Positions 8,436-16,119 of a stretch of 35,911 nucleotides of DNA are shown piece by piece. The notes below the pieces were generated by a model. The model was not told the origin of the DNA, ran no database searches, and saw only the letters and a list, made by a program, of their open reading frames with translations. The stretch's first letter is position 1, and each line of letters starts with the position of its first letter. Source of the stretch: a virus; IMG/VR virus record IMGVR_UViG_3300044835_000083, positions 1-35,911 of that record; one strand, written 5' to 3'. The position numbers were made by a program, and so were the translations under genes.

Positions 8436-8837
8436 ATGGAAGAGCAGGTGCACGGCAGTCCGCCAGGCCAGACGCTGGAGCAGGACTACGCCACGGGCGC
8501 GCCCGTGTACGCCAGCGCGGCCAGCTTGCTCACCCCTGTGGAGGAAGCCGAGACGGTCGACGTCAAGCTCCCGAACGGGGCTGCGGTGAAGGTCCGGGGG
8601 CTGACCCGCAAGGAGCTGCTGGACTCCGGAGCGGGGACCGAGGACACCGCACTGATCGAGGCACGCAACGTGGCCGCTGGCCTCGTGCGGCCCGCGATGA
8701 CCCTGGCCCAGGTCCAGCAGTGGCAGCGCTCCGCTGGCACGGTGCGGATCTTTGCCGACGTCACGAACGCCATCCGGGACCTGTCCGGCCTCGGCGAGGG
8801 CGCCGGGAAAAGCGACGTGGATCAGGCTGGAGACTGA
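8436..8837 (+). CDS. Tail assembly chaperone, short form (gpG-like)
   Basis: This 133-residue acidic protein is the short form of the tail assembly chaperone, which keeps the tape measure protein soluble while the tube forms. It follows the tube gene and precedes the tape measure. A central helix-rich domain runs from about residue 35 (ETVDVKLPNGAAVKVRGLTRKELLD) to 115. AAGGAGAG precedes the ATG. Near the end, codons GGG-AAA are followed by A, where a +1 slip would give the long form described at 8436-8991. Confidence 0.82.
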   Translation: MEEQVHGSPPGQTLEQDYATGAPVYASAASLLTPVEEAETVDVKLPNGAAVKVRGLTRKELLDSGAGTEDTALIEARNVAAGLVRPAMTLAQVQQWQRSAGTVRIFADVTNAIRDLSGLGEGAGKSDVDQAGD

Positions 8838-8991
8838 CGGCGCGTATCACTTCGACTTCTACCTCGCTGAGAAGCTGCATCTGAGCCTGGCCCAGGTGCG
8901 CGCACTCCCGGCGCGGGAGTGGTCGGAGTGGTCGATCTACTTCGGGCGTAAGAGGCAGCAGCAAGAGTTGGCGATGGGAGGGGTTCGGTGA
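8436..8991 (+). CDS. Tail assembly chaperone, long frameshifted form (gpGT-like)
   Basis: A +1 slip at AAA-A (8808-8811) joins residue 125 of the short form to a 59-residue extension read from 8812 to 8991, giving about 184 residues. The extension has no plausible start codon of its own, and its end (LAQVRALPAREWSEWSIYFGRKRQQQELA) has the WxxWxxYFxxxxxxQE pattern of gpT domains. The lysyl-tRNA can re-pair perfectly with AAA after a +1 move. A -1 slip does not reach this frame; a -2 slip is possible but pairs worse. The extension stop overlaps the next start (GTGA). Confidence 0.72.
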
Positions 8992-9407
8992 CCAACTTCG
9001 AAGTGACCTCCGTCAAGGGCTTGAAGCCGCTGGCGTCCGCGCTCAAAAAGGTCGGACCCGAGGCACCCAAGGGCCTGAGGATCGCGCTCAACAGCGTTGC
9101 CGAGATCGTGGTCAAGGCCGCGGTCCCGCTGGTCCCGCGCAAGTCCGGCGCGGCGGCCAAGTCGATCAAGGTGAAGTCTACGCGGACGTCGGCCCGGATC
9201 GCGGCTGGCGGGTCGCGGGTCCCGTATTACCCCTGGCTCGACTTCGGCGGAAAGGTCGGCAGGCACAAGTCGGTCGTGCGGGACTTCTACCGCTCGGGCC
9301 GGTACATCTATCCGACGATCGCCAAAAAGCAAGTCGACATCCAGAAAGCGCTAGAGAAAGCCCTGGCGGATGTCGTCACGGCCGCCGGCCTGGAGGTGAA
9401 GTCATGA
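8988..9407 (+). CDS. HK97 gp10-like tail completion protein
   Basis: This 139-residue protein matches the HK97 gp10 pattern: an N-terminal strand-helix (VKGLKPLASALKKV), a helix KGLRIALNSVAEIVVKAAVPLVPRKSG with the VP.kSG turn, then PYYPWLDFGG and a C-terminal amphipathic helix. Such proteins act at the head-tail junction or tail completion. GTG 8988 overlaps the chaperone extension stop. The position between chaperone and tape measure is unusual, since gp10 homologues normally lie before the tube gene. Confidence 0.75.
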   Translation: MTNFEVTSVKGLKPLASALKKVGPEAPKGLRIALNSVAEIVVKAAVPLVPRKSGAAAKSIKVKSTRTSARIAAGGSRVPYYPWLDFGGKVGRHKSVVRDFYRSGRYIYPTIAKKQVDIQKALEKALADVVTAAGLEVKS

Positions 9408-10720
9408 GCGGCAATATCGTCAACGTCGAATTCGCCGGTGACTCCGCCTCCCTGGCCAAGGCCTCCAAAAAGGCATCCGATTCGGTGGGAGCGGTCGGCA
9501 AGGCCAGCACGGGCGCGTCCACGGACATGGCCAAGACCTCCAAGGAGTCCGGCAGCCTCCTGGACAGCTACTCCAAGTTGGGCAACGCCGTGTCCGGCGC
9601 ATCGGACGCCATCGGCAACGTCACGGACGGACTGACCGCCCTATCCTCTGCCACCTCGATCAACTATGAGAAGCAACAGAAGCAACAGCGCTCACTTGTC
9701 GACGTCTCCCAGGCCCAGGAAGACCTGAACCAGGCCATCCGGGACGGCTCCCAGGCGAACATCGACGCCGGCCAGTCGACCATCGACGCGACCCAGGCCA
9801 ACCTCGACTTGGCGACCGCGACCAAACAGCACGCGGCGGACGTCAAGCAGTACGGGGCCAACAGCCTGGAGGCCAAGCAGGACACGATCGACATGTCCCA
9901 GGCCCAGCAGGACCTCAAGCAGGCACACGAGGATGGCGCCCAGGCGCTGCGCGACGGCAACCAGGCGACCATCGACGCGAAGAGCGCCCAACTGGACCTC
10001 AACGACGCTCAGCGCGCGGCCAACCCGCCGGACCTGGCCAAGTGGGCTGGCATGGTCGAGACGTACGCGCCCCTGCTCCAGGGGCTTGTGGGCGTCACCG
10101 GCCTGATCACGGCCGCACAATGGGCCTGGAACGCGGCTCAGGCGGCCTCCCCGACGACGTGGATCATCATCGCCATCGTGGCCTTGGTCGCCATCATCGT
10201 GGTGATCGCGACCAAGACGAAGTGGTTCCAGACGATTTGGAAGGTGGCCTGGTCCGGCATCAAGACCGCGGCCAAGGCCACCTGGGATTTCGTCAAGCAG
10301 ATCCCGAACTGGATCGGCACCGCCTTCAGCAAGATCGGCAGTGCGATCGCCTCCCCGTTCCGCGCGGCCTTCAACCTGGTCGCCTCGGCCTGGAACAACA
10401 CGGTCGGACGGCTTAACTGGACAGTGCCCGGGTGGGTGCCGGGCATCGGCGGCGACTCGATCGGGGTGCCCCAGTTGCCCCATTTTCACGAGGGCGGCAC
10501 CGTGCCGGGTACGCCCGGGTCGAATGTGCTGGCCATGCTCCAAGGTGGCGAGGAAGTCACCTCGGTCGCGGGGGCGGGTGGTGGCGGGATGACGTTGACG
10601 ATCGACTCCCGCGGTTCCGGCCTGGATGATCTGCTGGTGGAGATCATCTCCAAGGCGGTCCGGAACCGTGGCGGATCCGCGCAGCGCGGATTGGGGGGTC
10701 GTAATGGTCGCAGCCAGTAA
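9404..10720 (+). CDS. Tape measure protein (short)
   Basis: The 438-residue protein fixes tail length and is ejected with the DNA. It has a Ser/Lys/Ala-rich N-terminus, a helical middle with imperfect repeats of SQAQxDLxQAxxDGxQAxIDA (about residues 100-205), a hydrophobic membrane segment WIIIAIVALVAIIVVIAT near residue 255, and a C-terminal GG-rich end (FHEGGTVPGTPGSNVLAMLQGGEEV) typical of siphovirus tape measures. At about 0.15 nm per residue it predicts a tail near 65 nm. The ATG overlaps the upstream stop (ATGA). Confidence 0.88.
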   Translation: MSGNIVNVEFAGDSASLAKASKKASDSVGAVGKASTGASTDMAKTSKESGSLLDSYSKLGNAVSGASDAIGNVTDGLTALSSATSINYEKQQKQQRSLVDVSQAQEDLNQAIRDGSQANIDAGQSTIDATQANLDLATATKQHAADVKQYGANSLEAKQDTIDMSQAQQDLKQAHEDGAQALRDGNQATIDAKSAQLDLNDAQRAANPPDLAKWAGMVETYAPLLQGLVGVTGLITAAQWAWNAAQAASPTTWIIIAIVALVAIIVVIATKTKWFQTIWKVAWSGIKTAAKATWDFVKQIPNWIGTAFSKIGSAIASPFRAAFNLVASAWNNTVGRLNWTVPGWVPGIGGDSIGVPQLPHFHEGGTVPGTPGSNVLAMLQGGEEVTSVAGAGGGGMTLTIDSRGSGLDDLLVEIISKAVRNRGGSAQRGLGGRNGRSQ

Positions 10721-12830
10721 GCAGGCCGTTTCGTTCCAGATGTTCTACTCCGGCTCCTGGCACGACATCACTTCCGACGTGTTCGTGCAGGAAGAGATCT
10801 CGGTACTCTGGGGCCAGGGGTCCGAGGGGGCCGCTCTGCGCCCGGGCAACATCAAGCTGACCCTGAACAACGCCGCGGGCACCTATGACCCGTCCAACGC
10901 CGTGAGCCCCCTGTACGGTCTCGCCGGCCGCAACACGCCTGTGGCCCTGCTGATCGACGGGGTCATCCAGATGGAAGCCGAGGCGACATCTTGGAGTCCC
11001 GGGCAGACACTGGACTTCCGGGTCAGTCCGGCCCGCGGCCGGGCCACCGTTGACCTGGAGACGAGTGGCGTCCTCCAGCGGATCAGCCAGTCGTCCACCC
11101 TGCTCGGATCCGCGCTGACCCGATTCGATCGCCTCAGCTTCACGTCGATGACGGCGCACTACCCGCTGGAGGACGACCGGAACACGACGACTCCCCTCGG
11201 CCTGGTGTCTGGCACGATAGCCAGCTTTGCGGGTGTCGACTTCGGGGACGGGAGTAACCCGCCCGGCAGTGATCCCGTCGTGAAGATCAGTTCCGGGTCG
11301 GCGCCGTTCCTGAAGATCCGGTTCCTGCCGACCGTATCGACCACTACCGGGTGGTCGATGTCATGGATCATGCAATTGAATGCGGCCATCGAGCCGACCG
11401 GAACCGCGCACGACGTGTTTGAATTGACTGCCAGCACATCCAACCTGTTCGTCTTCGTGGGACTCGACAACACCGGCGCGCGCCTGCTGGCCGGTGACAA
11501 CGTGAACCCACTGGTGGTCAATACGTCCAATCCGTTCAGTACTACCGACTGGACACAATGGCAGCTGTGCACGCTGACCGCGACACTTTCGGGTGGCAAC
11601 ACCACGGTTGAGTGGGATTTCAATACTCTTGGGTCAGGATCGATCGGCTTCCTGTCCGGCACGTATGCGGGAAATCCGGGGAGGCTGGTCAGCTGCACAT
11701 TTAATCAGTCGCCATTTTATTCCGGTCGCGCCGTTGATGTGAGTATCGGCCACGTCATCGCCGTCGATGGGGTCAGCCAGAATCTCATCTCCAGCAACAG
11801 GCTGGCAGCCTTTGCCGGGAACGTGGGGGAGACTGTCGGTGCCCGTTTTCTGCGTATAGCCGGGACAGAGGAAGGCTTTGCCGCCTCGATCAAAGGGTCG
11901 GCCTCGACCACGGTGCCGATGGGGCCACAGCAGAATCAGACCCTGATCGACTTTCTAGAGTCGTGCGAGGCCACCGAGGACGGCATGGTCTACGACAACA
12001 AGACCGGCATCGGCATCATCTTGCGGACACGCAACGACCGGTACAACCAGACCCCCATGGCGCTGACCTACCCCGGGCACATCTCCGAGCCGTTCGACAA
12101 GATCATTGACGACCTGGGCACGCACAACAAGGTGACGATCAACAACGTCACCGGCTCTCAGGTGACCAAGGAATTGACCACGGGTCCGATGTCGACCCAG
12201 GCCCCGCCGAACGGGGTTGGCCTCACACCGCAGACGATCGACGTCAACGTGACGAATGAAGGTGTGGAGCTGCCCCTGCTGGCCGGGTGGTGGCTGAACC
12301 GGGGCACCCTGCCCAATCCGCGGTGGTCGGCGGTCAACATCGACCTGGTGGCGAACCCCGGGCTCAAGGCCGCCGTCAACGCCCTGGTGATCGGTGACCT
12401 GGTCACCATCACCGGTGCCGTGGCCGACGTCATCTCCCTGATCGTCATCGGCATTGCCCAGAAGATCGGCAGCCACTCCCGCATGGTCACCCTGACCACG
12501 GTGCCCGCAGACCTGTTCGTCACCGCGGTCTACGACGGGACCTTGCGCCGGTACGACTCCGGGTCGACCACTGTGGTCAGCTCCAAGACCGCCAACAACA
12601 CGTCGTGGCCCATCACTACAGCCAATTTCGGTGACGTGTGGTCGACGTCCACGGGCTATCAGTGGGTGGTCGCGGGTGAGTTGATGACGGTGTCCGCGAT
12701 GACGGCCGCCGCCGGCACCGGTCCCTGGACACAGACCGCGACCGTGGTCCGATCGGTCAACGGGGTCATCAAGACGCATGCGGCTGGAGAGTCGATCAAC
12801 GTGGCCAATCCAGGGAGGTACGCGCTATGA
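10704..12830 (+). CDS. Minor tail protein with LamG-like insertion
   Basis: This protein of about 708 residues follows the tape measure. The N-terminal 90 residues (DVFVQEEISVLWGQGSEGA, then LTLNNAAGTYDP, YGLAGRNTP) match the conserved start of actinophage minor tail proteins of the tail tip. Residues about 150-380 look like a concanavalin/LamG-type beta-sandwich that may bind cell-wall glycans. The C-terminal half returns to tail-hub-like sequence. I chose ATG 10704, after a GGGGGG tract, over an upstream start deep inside the tape measure gene. The overlap with the tape measure is 17 bases. The LamG-like part is less GC-rich than its flanks. Confidence 0.82.
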   Translation: MVAASKQAVSFQMFYSGSWHDITSDVFVQEEISVLWGQGSEGAALRPGNIKLTLNNAAGTYDPSNAVSPLYGLAGRNTPVALLIDGVIQMEAEATSWSPGQTLDFRVSPARGRATVDLETSGVLQRISQSSTLLGSALTRFDRLSFTSMTAHYPLEDDRNTTTPLGLVSGTIASFAGVDFGDGSNPPGSDPVVKISSGSAPFLKIRFLPTVSTTTGWSMSWIMQLNAAIEPTGTAHDVFELTASTSNLFVFVGLDNTGARLLAGDNVNPLVVNTSNPFSTTDWTQWQLCTLTATLSGGNTTVEWDFNTLGSGSIGFLSGTYAGNPGRLVSCTFNQSPFYSGRAVDVSIGHVIAVDGVSQNLISSNRLAAFAGNVGETVGARFLRIAGTEEGFAASIKGSASTTVPMGPQQNQTLIDFLESCEATEDGMVYDNKTGIGIILRTRNDRYNQTPMALTYPGHISEPFDKIIDDLGTHNKVTINNVTGSQVTKELTTGPMSTQAPPNGVGLTPQTIDVNVTNEGVELPLLAGWWLNRGTLPNPRWSAVNIDLVANPGLKAAVNALVIGDLVTITGAVADVISLIVIGIAQKIGSHSRMVTLTTVPADLFVTAVYDGTLRRYDSGSTTVVSSKTANNTSWPITTANFGDVWSTSTGYQWVVAGELMTVSAMTAAAGTGPWTQTATVVRSVNGVIKTHAAGESINVANPGRYAL

Positions 12831-13351
12831 CCTACACGAACGTGGCAGCCGGTGATCCGATCCTCGCCTCGACCATCAACGACCTGATCCGCTACGGCCC
12901 TGCTAAGCCGATGTGTGAGCTTCAGCAACAGGCTGCGCAAACTCTGACGTCGGGAACCAGCACGATCCTGACGTTCGGAACCGGATCAGAGATTTACGAT
13001 GACCTGAACTGGCACGATGTGACCACTAACCCATCGCGGGTGACTCCGACTATCGCCGGTCGATACAAGGTTACGGTCCGGCCTGCCATTCAGTTCAACC
13101 AGATAACCACGGCTATCAATGCCTTCACGTCAAAGAACGGTACGGCATTCGACAGGACCGGCAACGTCAAGCCGAGCACCACATCCAACACGGCACAAGC
13201 GGGTGGCGAGATCGTTTCCATCATCGACTGCAACGGCACCACCGATTACATTGAGGGTGGTGTCCAGCTGACAACTACGGGCGCTACGCTGAACACGAAC
13301 ACCGGAACACAGGGTTGTACGATGCTGGTCGAATTGGAGCGTGCGCCGTGA
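12827..13351 (+). CDS. Tail tip / receptor-binding candidate (C1q/TNF-like)
   Basis: This 174-residue protein begins with MTYTNVAAGDPILASTINDLI, a common N-terminal anchor of actinophage tail-tip proteins. The rest (GRYKVTVRPAIQF, DYIEGGVQLTTTGATLN) has the strand pattern of a C1q/TNF-type jelly roll, a fold often used for receptor binding. It is coupled to the minor tail gene (ATGA). Its codons are less GC-rich at third positions than those of the head genes, as expected for a frequently exchanged host-range gene. Confidence 0.68.
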   Translation: MTYTNVAAGDPILASTINDLIRYGPAKPMCELQQQAAQTLTSGTSTILTFGTGSEIYDDLNWHDVTTNPSRVTPTIAGRYKVTVRPAIQFNQITTAINAFTSKNGTAFDRTGNVKPSTTSNTAQAGGEIVSIIDCNGTTDYIEGGVQLTTTGATLNTNTGTQGCTMLVELERAP

Positions 13352-13626
13352 CATTGGCCTACCCGGTCTATCCGGCCCTCATGTATACCGGAAGTAATGG
13401 CGCGGCCATCTGCGCGCAGTGGAATGCGGGAGCTCCAGGCATTGACAATTGGAGCGTGCAGTCACAGGCATCCGGCGTACTGACGATCCTGAGTGCTGAA
13501 TACGAGGGAGACGTCGGTCCGGCTCACAATGATACTCAGCTGATCATGCACACCGGTGACTATCTCATGGACCGTACCATCGTGACCGCCGCTGACGTTG
13601 CGGCCGGTTGGCGATTCATCGCATAG
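13348..13626 (+). CDS. Hypothetical tail-region protein
   Basis: This 92-residue protein starts at GTG 13348, overlapping the previous stop (GTGA); GGAG lies 9 bases upstream. The longer upstream frame would overlap the previous gene without need. Its sequence (ALMYTGSNGAAICAQWN, then DTQLIMHTGDYLMDRTIVTAADVAAGWRFIA) is probably beta-rich. It ends the tail operon and may be a tail-tip accessory protein. A new promoter follows. Confidence 0.7.
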   Translation: MTLAYPVYPALMYTGSNGAAICAQWNAGAPGIDNWSVQSQASGVLTILSAEYEGDVGPAHNDTQLIMHTGDYLMDRTIVTAADVAAGWRFIA

Positions 13627-13637
13627 GGATCCCTCTC

Positions 13638-13657
13638 GTAGGCTATAGACTGGTTAC
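13638..13657 (+). promoter_or_regulatory. Leaderless lysis promoter
   Basis: CGTAGGC precedes TATAGA (13644-13649), which lies 8 bp before the ATG at 13658. The upstream ten bases CGTAGGCTAT are shared with the portal promoter at 2185-2194. The site would drive the micro-protein and the lysozyme. Confidence 0.6.
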
Positions 13658-13747
13658 ATGTTGGTTGCGCTGAATCTGCTCGGAGCACTGGCCCTAGCGG
13701 GCGTCAGCGTCTGGCTGATCGTGCACGCGATGAGGGGAAAGCGATGA
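13658..13747 (+). CDS. 29-residue single-pass membrane micro-protein
   Basis: The ORF encodes MLVALNLLGALALAGVSVWL followed by IVHAMRGKR: one hydrophobic helix and a short basic tail, so probably Nin/Cout in the membrane. Its ATG lies 8 bp from a TATAGA box and its stop overlaps the lysozyme ATG (ATGA). The position suggests a pinholin-like or lysis-timing role, or a translational coupler for the lysozyme. It is too short for homology. Confidence 0.6.
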   Translation: MLVALNLLGALALAGVSVWLIVHAMRGKR

Positions 13748-14772
13748 CGATTTACGGCTGGGACATGTCCCATTTCGATGCCCCCGGCATCGGCAATGCC
13801 ATCTCACAGGGCATCTCGTTCATCACGCACAAGGCGGGTGGGGATGCCGAGGATGCGGAGATCGGCGCCTGGTGGGCTGGCGTCAAGGGCCTGGCGCCAG
13901 CCGAGGTGATGCTCGGCGCCTACTGGGTGCTGTACCCGGGCAACCCGTCCGGGCGGGCCGATGACTTCCTGGCCAGACTGGACAGCCAGTGCTCCGGCTG
14001 GCGGGACCGGCCGTTCATCCTCCAGGCCGACTGTGAGAAGTGGGGCGGGGACGCCAGCACCGTCCCGAGCAGGGCCGAGATCCAGGCGTTCTGCGATCGC
14101 CTGCACTCCAAGATGCCCAAGCTCACGCCGATCGCGTACGCACCCAAGTGGGTGTACGGCAGTGGGCTGGCCGGACTGAGCTACCCGCTCTGGGCCAGCT
14201 CGTACGTGTCCGGCTCCGGCGGGTTCGCCGGCCTCTACCCGGGGGACTCCTCCAGCCTGTGGGGCGCCTACAGCGGGGCCACGCCGGCCATCCTGCAATA
14301 CTCCAGCTCGGCCACGATCGGCGGCCAGACCACCTGTGACGCCAACGCCTTCCGCGGAACGCTGACCCAACTCCAGGACCTGCTGGCCCCGGGGTGGAAA
14401 GAGACCGACATGGAACTGACAGACAAGATCGGTGACGAGACGTACGCGAACCGCACCGTGGGCGACGTCTTCCGGGACCTCGCCCAGTTGCGCGGCTTCC
14501 TGGTGGGGGACAACGGGGACACGGCCAGCGCCGGGATCAAGGCGTCCGCGCCGGTCCAGAACCTGGTGGGTCTCAAGGCCGCCCTGCCCGCGCCGGTCGA
14601 CGTGACCGCGCTGGCGAACGCCCTGGCCCCTCTGATCAACGACGTGGACGAGGCCGCCCTGGCCGCCGCCCTGGCGCCGCTGCTCAACGGCGTTGACGAG
14701 GCCGAGATCAGGAACGCCCTGACTACCGTGCTGCGCCAGGGCATCGACGCCCAGGCCCCGCCCGCAGTCTGA
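13744..14772 (+). CDS. Endolysin, GH25 muramidase
   Basis: This 342-residue enzyme should cleave the MurNAc-GlcNAc bond of host peptidoglycan at lysis. The N-terminal 215 residues form a GH25 domain with the opening YGWDMSHFD (Asp7) and the catalytic DxE in QADCEKW (Asp96, Glu98); the Cys between them is unusual. The C-terminal part from about residue 220 carries repeated VDEAALAAALAPLL and VDVTALANALAPLI units, a helical repeat probably used for wall binding or oligomerisation. There is no signal peptide, so export must rely on a holin. Confidence 0.9.
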   Translation: MTIYGWDMSHFDAPGIGNAISQGISFITHKAGGDAEDAEIGAWWAGVKGLAPAEVMLGAYWVLYPGNPSGRADDFLARLDSQCSGWRDRPFILQADCEKWGGDASTVPSRAEIQAFCDRLHSKMPKLTPIAYAPKWVYGSGLAGLSYPLWASSYVSGSGGFAGLYPGDSSSLWGAYSGATPAILQYSSSATIGGQTTCDANAFRGTLTQLQDLLAPGWKETDMELTDKIGDETYANRTVGDVFRDLAQLRGFLVGDNGDTASAGIKASAPVQNLVGLKAALPAPVDVTALANALAPLINDVDEAALAAALAPLLNGVDEAEIRNALTTVLRQGIDAQAPPAV

Positions 14773-14800
14773 CCTTTCCCCCTTCGCCTCGGTATGGTGT

Positions 14801-14854
14801 CCGTGGTCCACGCGGTAACGCCGGCCACGGCATCATGATCAGATCGGTGGACCA
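14801..14854 (+). promoter_or_regulatory. Alternative hairpins at a start codon
   Basis: TGGTCCAC (14804-14811) can pair with GTGGACCA (14847-14854), which covers the GGTGG ribosome site of the next gene. The overlapping CCGTGG (14801-14806) can instead pair with CCACGG (14825-14830). The two pairings exclude each other, so translation of the next gene could be tunable. TATGGT at 14794-14799 may be a promoter box. Confidence 0.35.
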
Positions 14855-14857
14855 TGA

Positions 14858-15145
14858 GTGAGCACGCAACCTGGACGCGTGACTATCCTGCGGGACCTCA
14901 CGTCATATCTCGGGGGCTGGATGCTCATTCTCAAGCAGGCAGGCATCGTCTTCACCCCGCCGGCCGCGCCGAGCCTGCCCCTGCTGGTTACGGGAGGCCT
15001 GCTGGTCGGCGTACCGGGGCTGGCGCAACTCATCCTGTGGTGGCTCTCGGGCCGTACGCCTGGAGCGCCATCACAGCCACCGGAGCCGCCTGGACCGCAC
15101 TCGCCGCTTACCTCGTGGCCCGAGCCCTCGGGGGCTGACCGGTGA
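14858..15145 (+). CDS. Small membrane protein, lysis region
   Basis: This 95-residue protein has DLTSYLGGWMLILKQAGIVF followed by a hydrophobic helix LPLLVTGGLLVGVPGLAQLI and a proline-rich tail. It resembles small actinophage membrane proteins found beside endolysins. GTG 14858 is preceded by GGTGG at 7 bases, and its stop overlaps the next GTG start (GTGA), which supports this frame to the end. The competing frame from ATG 14854 ends at 15138 and is discussed separately. A role in lysis or superinfection exclusion is possible. Confidence 0.7.
   Translation: MSTQPGRVTILRDLTSYLGGWMLILKQAGIVFTPPAAPSLPLLVTGGLLVGVPGLAQLILWWLSGRTPGAPSQPPEPPGPHSPLTSWPEPSGADR
15037..15138 (+). CDS. Overlapping 33-residue membrane ORF (possible dual coding)
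   Basis: Inside the 3' end of the 14858-15145 gene, in the frame one base back, GTG 15037 or 15040 could start a peptide containing AWSAITATGAAWTALAAYLV, a clear hydrophobic helix. Third-position G+C is higher in this frame than in the main frame here, whose product is proline-rich. It could be a separate micro-protein, a -1 frameshift product, or the original frame of a changed gene. No Shine-Dalgarno sequence is evident. Confidence 0.35.
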   Translation: MVALGPYAWSAITATGAAWTALAAYLVARALGG

Positions 15146-15447
15146 CGGAGCAGGAGATCTCGGACGAGGTCCGCACGCAGATCCGGCACCGCGGTATGGG
15201 CGTCTACGCCTGGGTGGCCCTACTGCTCAGCTCGATCACCCTGCCCGTCCTGTCGCTGGTCATCAGCCTCCAGCTCAACGACCGTGCGATCGAGCGTGAG
15301 CGCACGGCTCGCCTGGCCAGTGAGCAGGCCATCTGTGCCATCGTGGTGGCGCAGAGCGATGCGTACCGCCAGCATCCCCCGACGACCCTGACCGGCCGCA
15401 CGGTTGCTGCCAAGATGGCAGCTCTGCGATCGGCCTATCACTGCTAA
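15142..15447 (+). CDS. Single-pass membrane protein, lysis region
   Basis: This 101-residue protein has a cytoplasmic N-terminus (TEQEISDEVRTQIRHRGM), one membrane helix (VYAWVALLLSSITLPVLSLVISL) and a C-terminal helical domain with two Cys residues. It lies between another membrane protein and the holin candidate, with GTGA coupling upstream. Topology is compatible with a spanin-like or holin-accessory role, though actinophages usually lack spanins. No family is certain. Confidence 0.72.
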   Translation: MTEQEISDEVRTQIRHRGMGVYAWVALLLSSITLPVLSLVISLQLNDRAIERERTARLASEQAICAIVVAQSDAYRQHPPTTLTGRTVAAKMAALRSAYHC

Positions 15448-15461
15448 CGAGAGGGAGAGCG

Positions 15462-15707
15462 ATGACCTACGCGACCAACCCGGCGTCTGTCGCCGGCCAG
15501 AACGGGGACGGATCCAAGAGCCTGGCCAAGGAGAGCAAGGCCGGGCTTGCCGTGGCGTTCGTCGTTACGACGATCCTCCAGGCGCTCGCCCAGGGCCTCG
15601 GCTCCCTGGACACCACTTCGTGGTCCGGCTGGTGGGTCCCTTTGGCCACCACCGGCATCGGCGTGGTGTCCGGCCTGATCACGGCGTACCTGAAGCGGAA
15701 CCGCTGA
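15462..15707 (+). CDS. Holin candidate
   Basis: This 81-residue protein has two predicted membrane helices, LAVAFVVTTILQALAQGLGS and WVPLATTGIGVVSGLITAYL, and a basic C-terminus LKRNR, the layout of small class II holins that release endolysin to the wall. GAGAGGGAGAG precedes the ATG. It is the last gene of the rightward late operon and is followed by a strong terminator. Assignment rests on topology and position. Confidence 0.68.
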   Translation: MTYATNPASVAGQNGDGSKSLAKESKAGLAVAFVVTTILQALAQGLGSLDTTSWSGWWVPLATTGIGVVSGLITAYLKRNR

Positions 15708-15722
15708 GCGAGGGCATAGACA

Positions 15723-15762
15723 GCGGCCTCGGCACCTCCCCTCGCTCGGGTGCCGAGGCCGC
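15723..15762. terminator. Bidirectional terminator between convergent operons
   Basis: A perfect 14-bp GC stem (15723-15736 with 15749-15762) has a 12-base loop. It lies between the rightward holin gene and the leftward gene ending at 15782, so it can stop transcription from both sides. T-rich sequence (TGTCTCCCTCTCT) follows on the plus strand. Confidence 0.75.
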
Positions 15763-15781
15763 GCTGTGTCTCCCTCTCTGG

Positions 15782-16024
15782 TCAGCTGCCCGTGCAGAAA
15801 TAGCAGACGCATCCAGGCGGAGCGTTGACGTGTACGGTCTCTGGCCGATCCTTCCCGCCTCGCTGGCGCCGTCGGGATTCGGCGTAGTCGGCCACCAGAC
15901 GCAGGAAATCGCCCCAGGCGTCCATCTGTTCCCGCATCGGCTCCGGCCCGTAGGTGCGCTCGATGAACCGGTCCAGGGCTGCGATCATCTGCGCGCGGAC
16001 CGGGTCCGCACTCATCTCGGCCAT
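15782..16024 (-). CDS. Hypothetical protein with C-terminal CxCxxC
   Basis: The 80-residue protein is helical (ADPVRAQMIAALDRFIERTYG, then MDAWGDFLRLVADYAESRRRQ) and ends in PPGCVCYFCTGS, a Cys cluster that could bind metal. Its ATG shares one base with the upstream stop (TGATG). ATG 16015 is an alternative. It is the last of three leftward coupled genes starting at 16343. I recognise no family. Confidence 0.65.
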   Translation of the reverse strand: MAEMSADPVRAQMIAALDRFIERTYGPEPMREQMDAWGDFLRLVADYAESRRRQRGGKDRPETVHVNAPPGCVCYFCTGS

Positions 16025-16119
16025 CAGAAGATCACCAGTGCAGCGATGATGACCAGGGCCAGGGTGAACAGGAAGAATCCGGACAGCGCCTTGAGAATGA
16101 GGGCTTCCTGGCGCGTCAT
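16024..16119 (-). CDS. 31-residue membrane micro-protein
   Basis: The ORF encodes MTRQEALILKALSGFFLFTL followed by ALVIIAALVIF, a single hydrophobic helix after a short polar start. It overlaps the upstream HTH gene by 4 bases (ATGA) and the downstream gene by 1 base, so it is tightly coupled in a three-gene operon. The longer frame covering it has no other support. Function is unknown. Confidence 0.6.
   Translation of the reverse strand: MTRQEALILKALSGFFLFTLALVIIAALVIF

Noticed and set aside
10626-10703. Earlier start (10626) for the minor tail protein
   Set aside because: It would lie deep within the tape measure gene; the family N-terminus begins after ATG 10704.
14854-15138. ATG 14854 frame as the main gene
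   Set aside because: Its first half (Arg/His/Pro/Gly-rich) looks like a shadow, while the 14858 frame has the membrane pattern and stop-start coupling; only the 3' part was kept as a possible nested ORF.
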